A stretch of 64,000 nt of DNA from Linyphia triangularis (GCA_963978545.1 OZ021722.1:12921801-12985800), one strand, 5' to 3'; shown: positions 46,427-60,091, numbered from the stretch's first letter. Notes: generated from the letters alone by a model not told the origin. Made by a program: numbers and translations.

Positions 46427-49060
46427 GAGATGAACCCTACGTATGATTGATTTGTATATACTTCTGAAATATTGGTGTGTCTTATCTTTTCATTTGTTAT
46501 TCAATGAGTATCCATGACTAGTGGGCAAATCCCATACATAGTGTAAAAAGAGGAGTACAAAATAATTTCTTTCTTTTCAATTTCGCGACAGTGGGATAGT
46601 GTTTAAATTACTTTATAACGAAGTTTGCTTTATTCACCAACACAACACAGATACGCTTTCCCAATTACGGAACAATATAAAGAACACACTTCCAAATAAC
46701 ACAATTATAACCGACAATGTATTTTAACTGCATTTTTAGATCAGCAGTGAAAAGTATTTTGAGATTGATACGCTTAATTTAATATCACTGCGACTAATAA
46801 AAGTGGTATTATTGCTATATAATTGTGACTGATCGAATTGCTTTTATTGAGGAGGAGTGCTTCTTCTTTATTTGGTATTTTAAAAATTGCAAAAGTTTTC
46901 GAAAAGCGAGAAAAACCACCGAAAATAACAGCAAGGCCACACAAACGGAGGAACCGGAAGAAGAAGATCCATCATTTGACCTATCGCCTGTTACAATTTA
47001 CTTCCCGACCGTCCTCGGTTACTTCCGCCGCTGCAGCAAAAGCACATTCAAAAGAAAAATAATCTTTAAATCCACTCTCCCCACCATTTAGGAGGAAGAT
47101 CACCCACACCTATACGACAAGACACTCAAAATCATGCTCCTTCAACTCCTGGCTCGCATCATCCTTTAACTAGCAATAATATAATAGAGTGGATTAATAA
47201 TTTCTCACATTGATTGAACATCAACAATTGAGCACTCACATAACCTTGTACAGCTTACAATATTTGAACATTTAATTGACCAATTGATTGGTTTCACTCC
47301 GCACCTCATTGTATTCACACCGTTCCTCCGTAGAAGCTATACTCACAAACTATTTTTCTACAACAAACCTTGCTGTTAAACAACGAGAAGAAGGGCCTTT
47401 GTCCAAAACTCTCCGAGTCAAGATTTGTGATCAGCATTGACATTGAAACATCGGATTTCATTTCTGGATTTATAAATGGACTGTATATTATTTTTGATCT
47501 TCGACTGAAATTTGATTGAAGTCACTTAGGCATCACGTGTTCTTCATACTCAAACCTAATTGGATTCATGACGTAGAATCCATGCCGATTTGATTGCATG
47601 CCCATTCAAAAGAAGTCTACAAACACTCAGATGTATTCAAGTCTTCAATGCCAATCCTAGTGTTACCTACGATAAGACAAGATTTTCCTCTGCAAGAAGT
47701 CCCTCTACTGCTCAATGTTGTCTTTTAAAAAGCAAGGTATGGACTAATAACTGGCCTTTCTTTCTCTCTGCGTACTGAATTAAGGATTGAATACACGAAA
47801 ATGTTATGTGGTCACCGGTTGTGTGTCATTTCTTTGACCACCACAGTTTCGGAATTTACAGGATTCCTCCGCAGTTGTCACGGATGACAAGCATAACATC
47901 TTTATTGGCTTTATTAATACCAGCCAGCTGCCAAACACGAGTCATCTCATGCAAGGTCAAGAACAGTCTCGTTGGCCAGTACTGGTAACTTGTGCGGGTT
48001 TCTGGATCGGAGTGGCTTATTAAGTGAGCTCTGAATTGGATAAATGAAATCAACATGTTATGCGACATAACTTTTACAGATTTCTAGAACATTTTGTCAA
48101 GCTACTATCCCGTCAGAACACTTTAGATTTATTTCATCTTTTTTGATGGGTTGATTAAAAATAGACTTCAGTTTTAATAGAGAAGAATGACTTCCTGAAG
48201 GTAGTCAAGGAATGCAATGAAGTTGAACATTGGAATGTCAAAAATGCCTTCGATTAATATACTTCCAGGTCCAAGCTAGGGAAGTGAACTTAAAAGAGTT
48301 ACTGTTTTATAAATCAAGTAGTGTTGCTAGTAGAGAGACTGAATTGCTTAGTGATTTAAGATCCTGAAAAATTGCGGATATTGCTCAAAAGGTTATTTTG
48401 CAGTAAATAAAATAATGACAGTACATTTTTGTTTCTTTGTGTATATTTTACTAACGTTATATATTAATACGTGTATGCATATATTTGAGACTAAATAAGA
48501 TGTTTAAATGATAGATCGATCACAATATTTTTGGCGGAACTCTCACCAAAGTTTTATCAGCAAATTTGTGGATTGCCAAACTGGCGGCATATTCCCCCCC
48601 CCCCCCCTTAAAATGGTATGGTTTCCAAAAGATAGTGCACAAACTACATTCAATTACGATATCCACATCAAATTCCACAAGCTCAAATTCCAATTCAACC
48701 AGACGACTTCTGACAATGTATATCCAGGGGAAAATGTATTTTTGATTTATCCTGATTAAATATCTTTCATGTATCATAACCAGCTTTCATAAAACACTCA
48801 ACAGAATAACCGCAAACATTATTTTTTTAACGTTAATCCCTTAAATAATCCGCGAGGAAGATCACATTTTAAAACCGTCTACATTAAAGGACAAGCATCA
48901 ACCGACAGAGAGCAACTCCTTCACAAACACAAAAATCCGCAACTACTCCAAGACAATGGCCGTCATAAATGTCCACACTTTGTCTAACACTAATCCCAAT
49001 ATTTGTTACTAAAAACTGGAGCTCAAAAGGAAGTTTTGGCACCGCTCATCACCGCAGCGC
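46427..49060. other. Unique sequence, no gene recognised
   Basis: Overlapping small ORFs at 46825-47091 and 48508-48777 lack recognisable domains and have shadows on other frames. A C10 run lies near 48597. Confidence 0.4.
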
Positions 49061-49460
49061 CTCTTTGTTCTTCCCTTGTCCAGAAGTGCGGGAAAGCGAG
49101 GGTGGGTTAGAGAGCGAAGCGAGCCGTGCTTGAGCCTTGTCACGCCCAGCGAGAATTAAATTTTTAGGAAGAGCCTTTTTAAGGCGAAGAAAGTGGGTCG
49201 GGACTGGGAGGGGGGGCAAAAGGGTTACCTCGCACGCTCAACTTCACAACTTAATTAATTCTGTTGCATGATCTATTAATTACCGGCCGCTTCGCTGAAC
49301 ATCTATTTAGGATGACATATGGGGCAGAAAACGAAATCGTTTTAATAACGCCGTGGTTGACAAGGGGGGGGGGGGAGAGGGTATTCCCCCCCCCCCCTCT
49401 CGTTGATGAGAAGGAGTGTCGACACGCTTCGGTGATCCCAACTTTTAAATTATAAAATCA
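49061..49460. other. GC-richer island with G/C hairpin
   Basis: 49070-49300 is GC-rich unique sequence ending near TTAATTAATT. G12 at 49364-49375 and C12 at 49386-49397 can pair around a short loop. No ORF of note. Confidence 0.5.
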
Positions 49461-50191
49461 TTGCTTTTGCGTCGTTGCTTGCTTGTTGGAGATGCTTATC
49501 AGGTATGGTGTATGTATGAGAAGACAAAAATGTCAGTGGCGTGAAACACGATAAGGCAGTGGCGTTATCTGGTGTGGTGTTGATAGGGAGGGGGGGGGGC
49601 GGGATGTCTTCAGAAAAGATAACGGTCTCGATGGTGGACTAGGCTTCGATGTGGTGGAAGTTGAGGCTTGGGAGATAGATGGCGGTACAAAAATAGCAAA
49701 TTTAGTAAACATTTTATGTCATTTTGGTCTTTCCAACATAGTGGTATTCTTTAATTTGTACTAATGTTCAGAATGATGAGTTTTTAAACTGAGTATGTCC
49801 ATTAAATAAGTTATGAGAATCGAAAATAAAGCTCAAGTAAAAATCTGGTTTTGTTTAGCTTTTAAAAGCTTTTAAATTAAAACCTTTTTTTCCTTCTTTT
49901 AGTTCTTATTAGATTAGCAGAGAATCCATTAAAAATCAAGTACTCTGAACTATTTCCTGGACATATTTCACCGTTTTAGTTTTGTACCCTTCTAGCAAAG
50001 AATGCCTTTAACTATCCCTGTTAACATAACGTAGTTTTTTAATTTGAAAGTTTATAAATTGGAAACGTACTATCCAAATGAAAGTATAAATAAAAAGACT
50101 TGTCAAAAAATACCCATATATCAGAAAATATGCATAGGAAATACATTAAAATCTTTTCCAACTAAATGAATGTTATCTCTTAATTTATCTG

Positions 50192-50228
<37 letters not shown>

Positions 50229-53200
50229 TTCTAAATTCTGTTGGCTTTTTGTGTATTTAATTTAACACGAATAAGTCATTTTTAGGAAGCAAAGACACAC
50301 ATTTATTGATAGAAAAACGAACTCGTAACTCTTTGCATTTAAGTACATTTCGTAACGGTGTTTGTTTGTTTGGAACTATCGACTGTCTATTTCTGCCACA
50401 TTTAAGTGCTTAACACAGCCAAATACGTCTCGTAATTTTGAGCATCTAGAAGAGATCAACATTTTCTATCATAAATCTCTCTCTTCAACCCCACCACACC
50501 AACGAGAGGACATTGAGGCCACGATAGATTTAATGTACACTATCAACCATTAGGTACACACCGATATTTGACGGACAGAGGACCGAAATCACAACCCGCC
50601 GATCATGAGCCTCATACTCTACCGCAAAGATATCGGAGATCTCGTAACGGCGTTCTAACAATATTAAATTTCAAAACCAATCATAACCACTTTTGCCATT
50701 CCTAACTTACAAATATATGCGCTTACAATATGAAGTAGTTTTTTTTTTTTGTACTAGATAATCATTAAATCATGATATGTTGGTAAAGCAGTGTCAATGT
50801 TCAATTTCCAAAGTTATATGGGTTGATTGGGGAAGGTTTGAGAACTTATCAGCTTTTAATATTTTATTGCTTTTCCGGTAAATCTGGGATTTTCGCCAAT
50901 AGCAGTCTTTTTTTTATTCTTCAAATCAACGAATACATCTAATATAGAACATGCACTTCATAATCTCAAACATATTTTTCTGCGATTTATGTGCCAAAGA
51001 TTCAAATCTTTGATTGTGATTGATTGCAACTTATTCACTCTTTCAACTCCTTCCCACTAAATTTCGCTTCGAAAACTTCGGTTTTAAGGTCCTTTCGACT
51101 TACATATTCCTCAAGAAACTTTTACAAACACTTTCTGTCTTCCGTTTCAAGAAGTCTCGCCACTGTTCGCAATTACACGCCACCGAGAAATATCACCTTT
51201 CGCAGACGTCGGAAGTCTGCCCGACGTTTTAATTTTTTCCCAGTTTCTTTCAGAGCAGCCCCCCCCCCCCCCTCTTCAAAATGAATGCTGATGCCTAAAA
51301 CTATCGGCACTCCTCGGTAAACGACCCCCGATATTTCATTCCCCGCCGTTTCGCCCGAAACCACAGCCGGCCATTTTTAACCTTTTATTTACTGCTTAAA
51401 ATAACAATCCATAAAGTAAAACCTTTTTGAAGGGTTTGGGAATTTCAATGACTTCCTGAAAGCGTCATCTTTCAGAAGAGTCTCTTTCAAACAATAATAA
51501 AAAATAAAAAAATAAGCTCATAAAATATTTCCCCTCCACCTTACTGTGATAGGAAAGATGGGAGGGACAAAAAATAAAAAAATAGTCATTCATGATGGAG
51601 TAGCTATCAATGAAACAAAAGCTTAAATATTATTAGAATATGAAAAATGTTACCAGTTAAGTCATCGGGTTACTTGGAGCAGCCTTTTGTAAGAAAAGAT
51701 TATTATGTGATAAATAGATTTTCAGAAATTTGAATTTATAATTTAAGTCTATGGAGTTTTTTTTTTTAATTTATTTATTATTATTATTATTATTTACGTC
51801 ATTCGTATTAAATTTGAAGGCTGTAATTAAAACTGCACCGGTTTAAGGCCATTTAGAACCTGTTCCTTGATTTTTTTTTTTTTTTTTTATCTCAATCGCT
51901 TTGTGGCTACTTATTTTTGAGAGTTGAGCATGAAGAGTGACTACTTAAGTCGGGATTCAATACAGAGACAGTTTGCGCGATTTGCACAAATGCCCCGGAA
52001 ATACAGGAAGTTAGTCAATTAGTCGATAACATTAAGGTTGAAAAATCGAAGTCGACTTTTTTTCAGTTGATATATTTGTTGATTCAGTTGATTAAATTTG
52101 TGATGTTTTGAGTCTAAAAAAAGCAAACTCTAAGAAAATGGTATTTCAGTCGATCTATCTGTGGTCTGTACATTTCTCAAATGAAATGCATGGCGATATT
52201 TATATTTACCATACAATTCAGCAGTATCCATGAGGCACAAAAAAGAAGAATGCCTGTTATTGAGCCTAGCTTTATAGCCTAGCTTTATATCACCTAGCCA
52301 CCACCTCACATTATATCACCTAGCAACAATGAAAGAACTATAAAAACTGTGACCAAATCGCAACTCTTAAGTCGCCAAATTCTACACATAAGAATTTAAG
52401 AAAAATAAATAAATTCTTTGATAATATAAATTCACAAATGGTAGCTTCCACTAAAATTCAATCCAGAACTGTTATATTATGATTAAAATTTTTCATATAA
52501 CTTTCCACTCTCCTACTATTTCAATCAAACAGGACTGAAATTCAAAACAATAATAATAATTGCACCATTAAAAACTCAAACGTACACTTACCACCAATAG
52601 TTGGTCCACTTCCCCAGTAAAACTTTCCACACACCGGCGGCAACCCTAAAAAATATTAATATTCTAATAGCTCATAAATCTTCCTAATCCTACTTAAAGA
52701 ATATAAAACTTCAAGGAAGAATATGGAAAATAGATAGATGGGGAAGTTACGGAAGAGAATAGTAGAATAAAAAAAAAAAAAAGTCGTCAATTGTCCGAAT
52801 GCTTGCGGTGGAAAATCTCGCCACCTGGGAACATGATTAATGATTATTTTATCGCCAAAAACGGGAATCGCGGCTACGGGAAGATGACCGGAAACCGGAG
52901 AACCCGACTTGAGCTCCTAATCTTATATCCCGAGTTTGGAGGTGGTAAGGGGGGAAGGGGAACGTTTATCTGTATTTTTCGGGAGGGAGGTGATTTTCGT
53001 TATTCATGCCCAAGTAGGTGGGTGACGTAGAAAATTGTGGTGGAGAGAGGATGTGTTGGGTTGCCTCTTTTGGCGACAATTCGCTCAGCTATGAGTAATT
53101 GTAGATTTTTCTTGGCATTTCTTGCCAAATTTTCTCGATAACTGTCGAAACATCGCCGTTTCAAAGTGAGGAAATTTTTTTTACCAGTTGCAACAAAAAG

Positions 53201-54233
53201 ACTGTTGAAATTTGAAAGGAATTGTTGGGTTTTTATTATCATTGTTTAGTCAAAAAGCTATCTTTTAATAAAAATGTGTGAAAAAATACCTGTTTAGGGT
53301 TACGTTATCTATTGAAAAGATTGAAATTAGTGTCATAACGTTTAAGTTATTTTTGTATTTAAATATTTTTTTTTTTTTTTCATTTAAGTTGTACTAAAAT
53401 AATTTTTTTAGTTATATATTCTGTTCTGCTGCTGATATATGATTTTTAGTTTTTCTCATCGAGCTTAAATTGAGTTTTTCTTTTTTCTACAGCGCTGCCA
53501 TCTACTGTATAATATTAAGGGGAAAAAAAAGAAGGGAAAAAAAAAAAAAAAAAAAAACTAAATATAATATATAGTATGGTTCTCATTAGTACATTTACAA
53601 AATTTATGACGATTTTAAATCACTCTAAATAGCTTCAGACGATTCTAGGCTTTAGGACTTGAGTTTTGGAACTCTCTGAAAATTGGAAACTTAAACTAAT
53701 ATCATTTTCGGAGAGAAATATCCATATTGCAGCACGATGAATGTTTATTTGACCTTCCAGAAATAAACCTCACATTTGTTCAGCTAAAAGAACATGCCCA
53801 ACTCGGTTTCAATTTCACCAAAATAAAATCGCCAACATCCCGCCAAAAAAGACACCCCCCCCCCCCTTCCCCCTCCTCATCAGGGGCTCCCTATCCATTG
53901 TCACCAGCATGACAGCCGGCAAACCCGAAGCAAAGGCGTATTATTTCAGAAGGGGTCCGGGATCAGAAATTTGATGAGGCCTCCGCCTTTTGCTTAATGT
54001 CCAGAATGATAAAGGGATTCCGGAGTAAGACGATAGCCCTCTTCCACATGCCTATTACCATAAGGTGTCCGTTTAGAAAGCGGCTGGGATTACGCTTTAA
54101 TGCCCCCTTTATCTTATGGCTGCCCGGGCAGTTTCTGCCCTTCGGATTTAATGCCGCCTATATTATGTTTGTCTGCCCTCTCTCTCTCTCTCTGGAGTGG
54201 ACTGGGATTATGCTGGATCTTTGACTGCCTGGT
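49461..54233. other. Mostly AT-rich unique sequence, several GC-richer islands
   Basis: Islands lie at about 51040-51370, 52790-53050 and 53820-54230. Poly(A) runs lie at 50191-50226 and 53537-53557. The small ORFs are unrecognised and overlap on both strands. No exon signature found. Confidence 0.4.
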
Positions 54234-54264
54234 GGGGGGGGGGGGGTAACTGCCCCCCCCCCCC
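54234..54264. repeat. Poly-G/poly-C hairpin
   Basis: G13, the loop TAACTG, then C12. Confidence 0.9.
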
Positions 54265-54666
54265 GGTGTGTTTTCCGAAGGGGGTTGTGTCAAACTCTTG
54301 ATAACTTTAATCCACTATTCATAAAGTGGAGGACGCCGGATTTAGGATTGAAATTAAAATGGAGAAGGGGACTTCAGTTTTTTTTTTTTTATGGTCCCTT
54401 GAACTTTAGAGAGAAGATTGATTATGGTTTAAAGTGCTTATATAGGCGTGTAAGCTGTATTGAGTTATACTGGACTAGGCTTCATTAAAACTGAAGTCTG
54501 AAATGCATCATGGGATGTAATTTTAGTGTTTAAACTGGCAGTACTTGAGCTGGATTTCCATGCGTTATTGCCCGCATGGGATGCCAGGTTTTATACCGGA
54601 ACGAAATGTTTTAAAGTTTATTGGTATCATTCATTAATTAAATTTATATTACTTACAAGAATGTCC

Positions 54667-54910
54667 TATACTAAACTCCAACTTAACTTGACATCACTAG
54701 ACGATAGATCTTCACCGTGCTCATAGGCAGTTAATCCATTTTAGCGGAGTGAAGACATAATTCTCGCCAAACCTTATAGCCTTTTTGTTCTCTACAGGGT
54801 TGTTGTTTGGCGAACATTATGCTTTCACGCCGCTAAAATGGATTCAATACCTATGAGCACTGTGACGATCTACCGTCTAGTGATGTCAAGTTAAGTTGAA
54901 GTTTAGTGTA
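54667..54910. repeat. MITE-1 copy 4
   Basis: It starts TACTAAACTCCAACTTAACT and ends GTTTAGTG then TA. It lies at the TA of the left MITE-2 terminal repeat. Confidence 0.9.
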
Positions 54911-55316
54911 GTGAAGATCATTCCCTATTCACGCTATGTTACAGTCTTCTATCCCAGTGCATTTAGAAACTACTTTGTATAAAAACTTGAAATTTGATGA
55001 GTAGGAACGAAGATCATTTAATGAAATGACAAATTCTTTTCATTTAATGTCAATCTACTATAAATGAAAAAAAAAAAAAAGCAAAGCAAAAGACTATTGC
55101 AGGTGGCGCCATTATACATCAACATTGACATAAGGAGGATTTCAACCGTAAAATAAAATATATTCGAAGCTATTGTCCAGTTTTTAAATGTATGTCATTT
55201 CATTAAGTGATCCTTTTCGTATATACACACCACATTTCAAGATTTTATACTAAGTAGTTTCTACATGCATTGGGCTCGAAGAATGTAACATAGCGAGTAT
55301 AGGGAATCATCCTTAC

Positions 55317-55559
55317 TATACTAAACTCCAACTTAACTTGACATCACTAGACGATAGATCTTCACCGTGCTCATAGGCAATTAATCCATTTTAGCGGAGT
55401 GAAGACATAATTCTCGCCAAACCTTATAGCCTTTTGTTTTCTACAGGGTTGTGGTTTGGCGAGCATTATACTTTCACGTAGCCAAAATGGATTCAATACC
55501 TATGAGCACTGTGACAATCTACCATCTAGTGATGTCAAGTTAAGTTGAAGTTTAGTATA
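55317..55559. repeat. MITE-1 copy 5
   Basis: It lies at the TA of the right MITE-2 terminal repeat (CCTTACTA / TAGGACATCC). The sequence is very close to copy 4. Confidence 0.9.
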
Positions 55560-55634
55560 GGACATCCTCTTAAGGGTGCGTGTATAGTACAATTTTAAGA
55601 AACATTTTATTATTTGCTTTTTTTTTATTATTAC

Positions 55635-55962
55635 CATCGATATAGATAAACAACTGGATAGACTGCTTAACGCTGGGAAAATGAAGCCCTTTGCCAGATG
55701 CCATTGGTGGGATAAGAAATAAGGATTGCCGAGGTTTGAAAATAAAATTTTAGGTTGTACACAGCAGAAATGTCAATAGTAGACATAAACTATTAAAAAT
55801 GTGCAAAAAAATATATACTCTTACACTTTACAAGGTTTTTCGCATTCCAATCCAACTATAAAAGTGAACTGTTAATCTTCCCACCAACTTCGCAATCCCG
55901 GCGCGTTTTTCTCTTTGAATTGACAAGAGAGCAGTCTATCCAGTTGTTTATCTATATCGATG
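55635..55962. repeat. MITE-5 copy 2 (8-bp target duplication)
   Basis: The inverted repeat starts CATCGATATAGATAAACAAC and its inverse ends at 55962. The perfect duplication ATTATTAC lies at 55627-55634 and 55963-55970. The body aligns with 38044-38377. Confidence 0.9.
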
Positions 55963-55970
55963 ATTATTAC

Positions 55971-58306
55971 AAAAGTTATTGGAAGTCCTTGTGTAATCTT
56001 TTGTTTTTTGATTAAAAGTATTACACCACCAAAAAGACAACTTTAAAACTTAAAAAAAAAAAAAAAAAATACAATTTTAATGTATCAATTTACATATTTA
56101 TTCATGTTCGATATTCAGATACGATTCAACGTTACCTTTTGTCTCCTTTTGAGGATAAAGCTGACACAAAATAGCAGTCAATTTATTTTACCAAGTTCTT
56201 AATAAAAGCTTGACTTTGAAACTTATTTTACGAATGCTGTGGTGGTATATTTTTGGGATTTCAACTGCAGTTTCGAGAAAATTAAGGATTATTTGATTTC
56301 ATTGAGTTATTAAGCTTAGATAGGACTTTTTTTGGTAAATATATGATTGATATTCATTAATTCTACGAATGAAAATTTGAAATTATAAAATCTTCAAATT
56401 GAAAAACTCCTGATCGAAACGGAACAAGAAATTTTTGATACTATATTTGTGGATAAAAAAGGCAATAGAACTTATACGTTCCATCTCATATATACCCTTA
56501 TTTTTAAAAAGAGGAGCAAAATGTACAAAAAAGTTATGATGGTTGTAAGGGTATTTTCGGAAAAAGTACCAGTAGTGTAAATTTTTGATTACTGATTGAA
56601 TTTTTTGAAAAAAAATATAATTTTATATTCAGTAATAAACTTTAATTACTTTTCAAATATACCTTTGCTAGTATACATTCTATGATAAAATCGACATTCT
56701 ATTAAAATAATTTTTTCTCAAGAGTTTATAATAATTGCTCAAAATTTACGAAATTTTTTTAAAATCACAATATACATGACTTTTTGAAAACTTTATGGCT
56801 GGTGAAAATTTTACGATCACTAAATCAGTTCACTTATAAATAGCACTTGATTATTATCATTATTATTTTTTTTTATTTTTTTTATGAATCTGAATAAGTT
56901 TACTTAAAAAGTACCTTTTATAGCATAACATACAGTTAAAAAAAAATCTGTTTGCATTACAATTATCACAATCTGACACACTTAATAAGACAAAGCAATT
57001 CAGAAACATTTTCTCCCCCGAGGCAACACTAAAAAAAAACCACCAGAAACTTAACTCTGTCATGTAGACTGATTTGATTAACACATGAAAACATCTTAAA
57101 AAAACAGACGGAATCACTGAAATTCATCTGTCTCATCTCACTCAAAAAAAAAAAAAAAAAAAAAAAAATCTCCCAACTCCACGGAGAAATTATTTTTTTC
57201 TTAAACTTCATTCCCCGCCACTTCTGTCATCATTTTATCTCTTAAAACCACATATTTTTTTTTATTTCAGTTTTTGTCTTCATATAATTTTTTTTTTTTT
57301 TTGCCCTCACTGATTCTCTGGTACTTGTCAGATTTTCCCCCTTCTTCCCAAACCCCACCTCCTCAGCGGCATCACTTAAGTGTGCATTGGAGATGAAGGC
57401 TCTCCAGTTTCTCTTACCCCAAAGGAGGTGGAATAAAAAATGACAAGTGTGGGTAGATAACGATGTGGAGTATGTCGGATTGTTGAAGGATTTTTATATT
57501 ACATTTATTTCTTCTCACTTTTTTTTTTTATTAATGCACAAAGTGGACGATTACTCGCTGTTGATTCTCTAGGTTTTTTTTTGGTTTTTTTTCATATATA
57601 ATATATATATCTTTGCATTTTTTTTTTTTTTTGGGGGGGGGGGATAAATTGTCGTAATTCCTGTTTGAGTTTATTCATTCGTTTGAGATGTGACGGATTT
57701 ATCAAGCTGATGTTTTGGAGGAAGTTTTACGAAAGTTGCGAATGTTTCCAAAATATTTATTTTTATTTCAGGTATTTAATGTCATTGAATTAAATAATTT
57801 TCAATATTTTTTTTTTCTCTATCTTGACATATTTGTAAAAAATAAATAAAATAGAAGCGATTTCTATTTGGGTTTACTTTTTGAGAAACGGCAAGCCCAT
57901 TTCCGGATATATTAAATTTCAAAGATGTGAACTTACTTGCTTGTTTACTTATTTAGGCAATGTCAACGTATGTGATAGTTCATGATAGCTTTTAAAAATG
58001 AAACCGTTAACAAATGTATTAGTGAACGATTTTTTGTCTAGTGATTTTCTCGTCTGTGCCTTGTATTTTTACTGAAATCAAAATCATCTTTACAAAAGGC
58101 TAAACATGGTAACAGTTTTTTTATCAACTTTGCTGAAACCTACATAATTGAATACTTTGAAGGAATACCAGAAGCCATTTTGTCAACGTGCATTTCTTTG
58201 AGGGAGATCCACTAGCAAAAATTTAAAAAAATTATTAATCAATTTAGTGGCCCCAAATTTTTTTTATATAAGCAAAACATTTATTTTTAAACAATTATTC
58301 ACACAA
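55971..58306. other. AT-rich, no feature
   Basis: Poly(A) near 56052 and 57145, poly(T) near 57289 and 57618, and G9 near 57634. The minus-strand ORFs near 56863-57211 are low-complexity. No gene recognised. Confidence 0.4.
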
Positions 58307-58850
58307 TTTTTTGTTTTTTAAATGTAATATTTTTTTACATTTTTTATTTTTTAAATGTAATATTTTTTTACTTTTTTTGTTTTTTAAATGTAATATTTTT
58401 TTACTTTTTTTGTTTTTTAAATGTAATATTTTTTTACATTTTTTGTTTTTTAAATGTAATATTTTTTTACATTTTTTGTTTTTTAAATGTAATATTTTTT
58501 TACTTTTTTTGTTTTTTAAATGTAATATTTTTTTACATTTTTTGTTTTTTAAATGTAATATTTTTTTACATTTTTTGTTTTTTAAATGTAATATTTTTTT
58601 ACATTTTTTGTTTTTTAAATGTAATATTTTTTTACATTTTTTGTTTTTTAAATGTAATATTTTTTTACATTTTTTGTTTTTTAAATGTAATATTTTTTTA
58701 CATTTTTTGTTTTTTAAATGTAATATTTTTTTACATTTTTTGTTTTTTAAATGTAATATTTTTTTACATTTTTTGTTTTTTAAATGTAATATTTTTTTTA
58801 CATTTTTTGTTTTTTAAATGTAATATTTTTTTACATTTTTTGTTTTTTAG
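58307..58850. repeat. 33-bp AT-rich minisatellite, about 16 units
   Basis: The unit is TTTTTTAAATGTAATATTTT followed by TTTACATTTTTTG, with ACATT/ACTTT variants. Because 33 is a multiple of three and the unit lacks an in-frame stop, it gives a 168-codon open frame. That frame shows no other sign of being a gene. Confidence 0.95.
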
Positions 58851-59027
58851 TGTTTTTTAGCCGAATATACGCCTTTTTAAAAAGACTACTCCTTCAATTT
58901 TTAATATTTTTTTAATATCAAAACTAATTAATTATATTAAAGTATATACTCTAAGGATGTAGGTTTTTTTTCAATTTGTTTGGCAGGGAATTAAAAAAAA
59001 ACTCTTTGAGTTTTTCTCTAGAAGTTA

Positions 59028-59060
59028 TTAAATTTTCAATTTTTTTTTTTTTAATTCTTT

Positions 59061-59110
<50 letters not shown>

Positions 59111-59165
59111 AAAGAATTAAAAAAAAAATTGAAAATTTGTAATATATATATATATATATATATTA
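59028..59165. repeat. AT-rich palindrome around (AT)n
   Basis: AATTTTCAATTTTTTTT at 59032 and its inverse ending 59139 flank a 40-bp (AT)n core. A second small (AT)n palindrome GTAATATATA / TATATATTAC follows. Confidence 0.85.
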
Positions 59166-60082
59166 CAAAAACTCTCCCTACATTTACAAAACATATATTC
59201 AAGATTTCAAAAATATAAACAGTTTAGTTCTCGGTAAATTTTTCTCAAAGCCTTAGCATTTTAAACACAGTCAAAATTACCATATCTAGATTTCGGAAAA
59301 ATGAACCTTAGAATAAAAATTTGCACACAACTTCATGTAGCAGATCGGTATTTAAAAGTTTGAAAATTAAATGTTTGCCGTTCACTGTAACTCTGTAATT
59401 ATGTTCATGTCTGTATGAATATATATGTAGCTTAATTTTATGCAATAAAAAAAAAAAATTAATATTTTTTGGATATTTGGGGTACGCGTCTCCCATAAAT
59501 CCATTTAATTGTTAAGTTCAGACGTCATTCAACAAATAATTGCTGGAAAACATACCATGTAGGTATTTTCGGGCAATTTCAAGTTCAATTTATTCAACGC
59601 ATACCACCTGAAATTCTTATCATTTTGTACTTTCAGAGTTGATAACTTTTCTACAAATTTTCCGTAGTTTTTATCAATTTTTTCCCTTTTTAGTGACGTT
59701 CAATTACGAAAAATACATACGCGAGACATTTTTTTTTAATATTTTGCCAATATTCCAATAACTCACTAATACTGTCGCTATTTCCGAGAGTTATGTTGTT
59801 TTAGCTTTGTTACGCTTCTGTAATAGCTTTTATTGTATCTCGTATTCATTCATTGTAATGAAAAAGTATTGCCCATAGGAAAACTATAAAAAGAAACAAA
59901 AACTAGAAAAAGTTACTCTCTCTGTACTTGTTAATGTCCCCGCAAGTCAATAAGTAGCAAGGTTGGATATAATTTATATCACTGAGTACTTTCAGGTACA
60001 TTTTCAACGTCCACTTGCTTAAATCAATTACTTTTTTTTCATCATACTTCCCCACACACTCGCTGAAACCTTCATTATTGTG
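59166..60082. other. Sequence upstream of LMO exon, no feature
   Basis: AT-rich, intron-like sequence with no start or upstream exon identified. Confidence 0.5.
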
Positions 60083-60091
60083 TACTTTCAG
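60083..60091 (+). promoter_or_regulatory. Splice acceptor of LMO exon
   Basis: A short pyrimidine-containing tract ends in ttcag directly before the coding exon. The tract is weak, so the acceptor is inferred mainly from the start of protein similarity and the composition change. Confidence 0.55.

Larger units (their letters stand above)
54653..55573. repeat. MITE-2 copy C carrying MITE-1 in both terminal repeats
   Basis: The MITE-2 body (54911-55316) aligns with copy A. The outermost sequence AAGAATGTCC on the left and GGACATCCTCTTAA on the right completes its terminal repeats outside the two MITE-1 copies. Confidence 0.82.

Noticed and set aside
46825..47091. Overlapping ORFs in two frames
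   Set aside because: Lysine/glutamate-rich composition only, with no domain and no supporting splice or start context.
58311..58817. 168-codon open frame
   Set aside because: It is entirely the 33-bp AT minisatellite; the frame is open because the period is a multiple of three.
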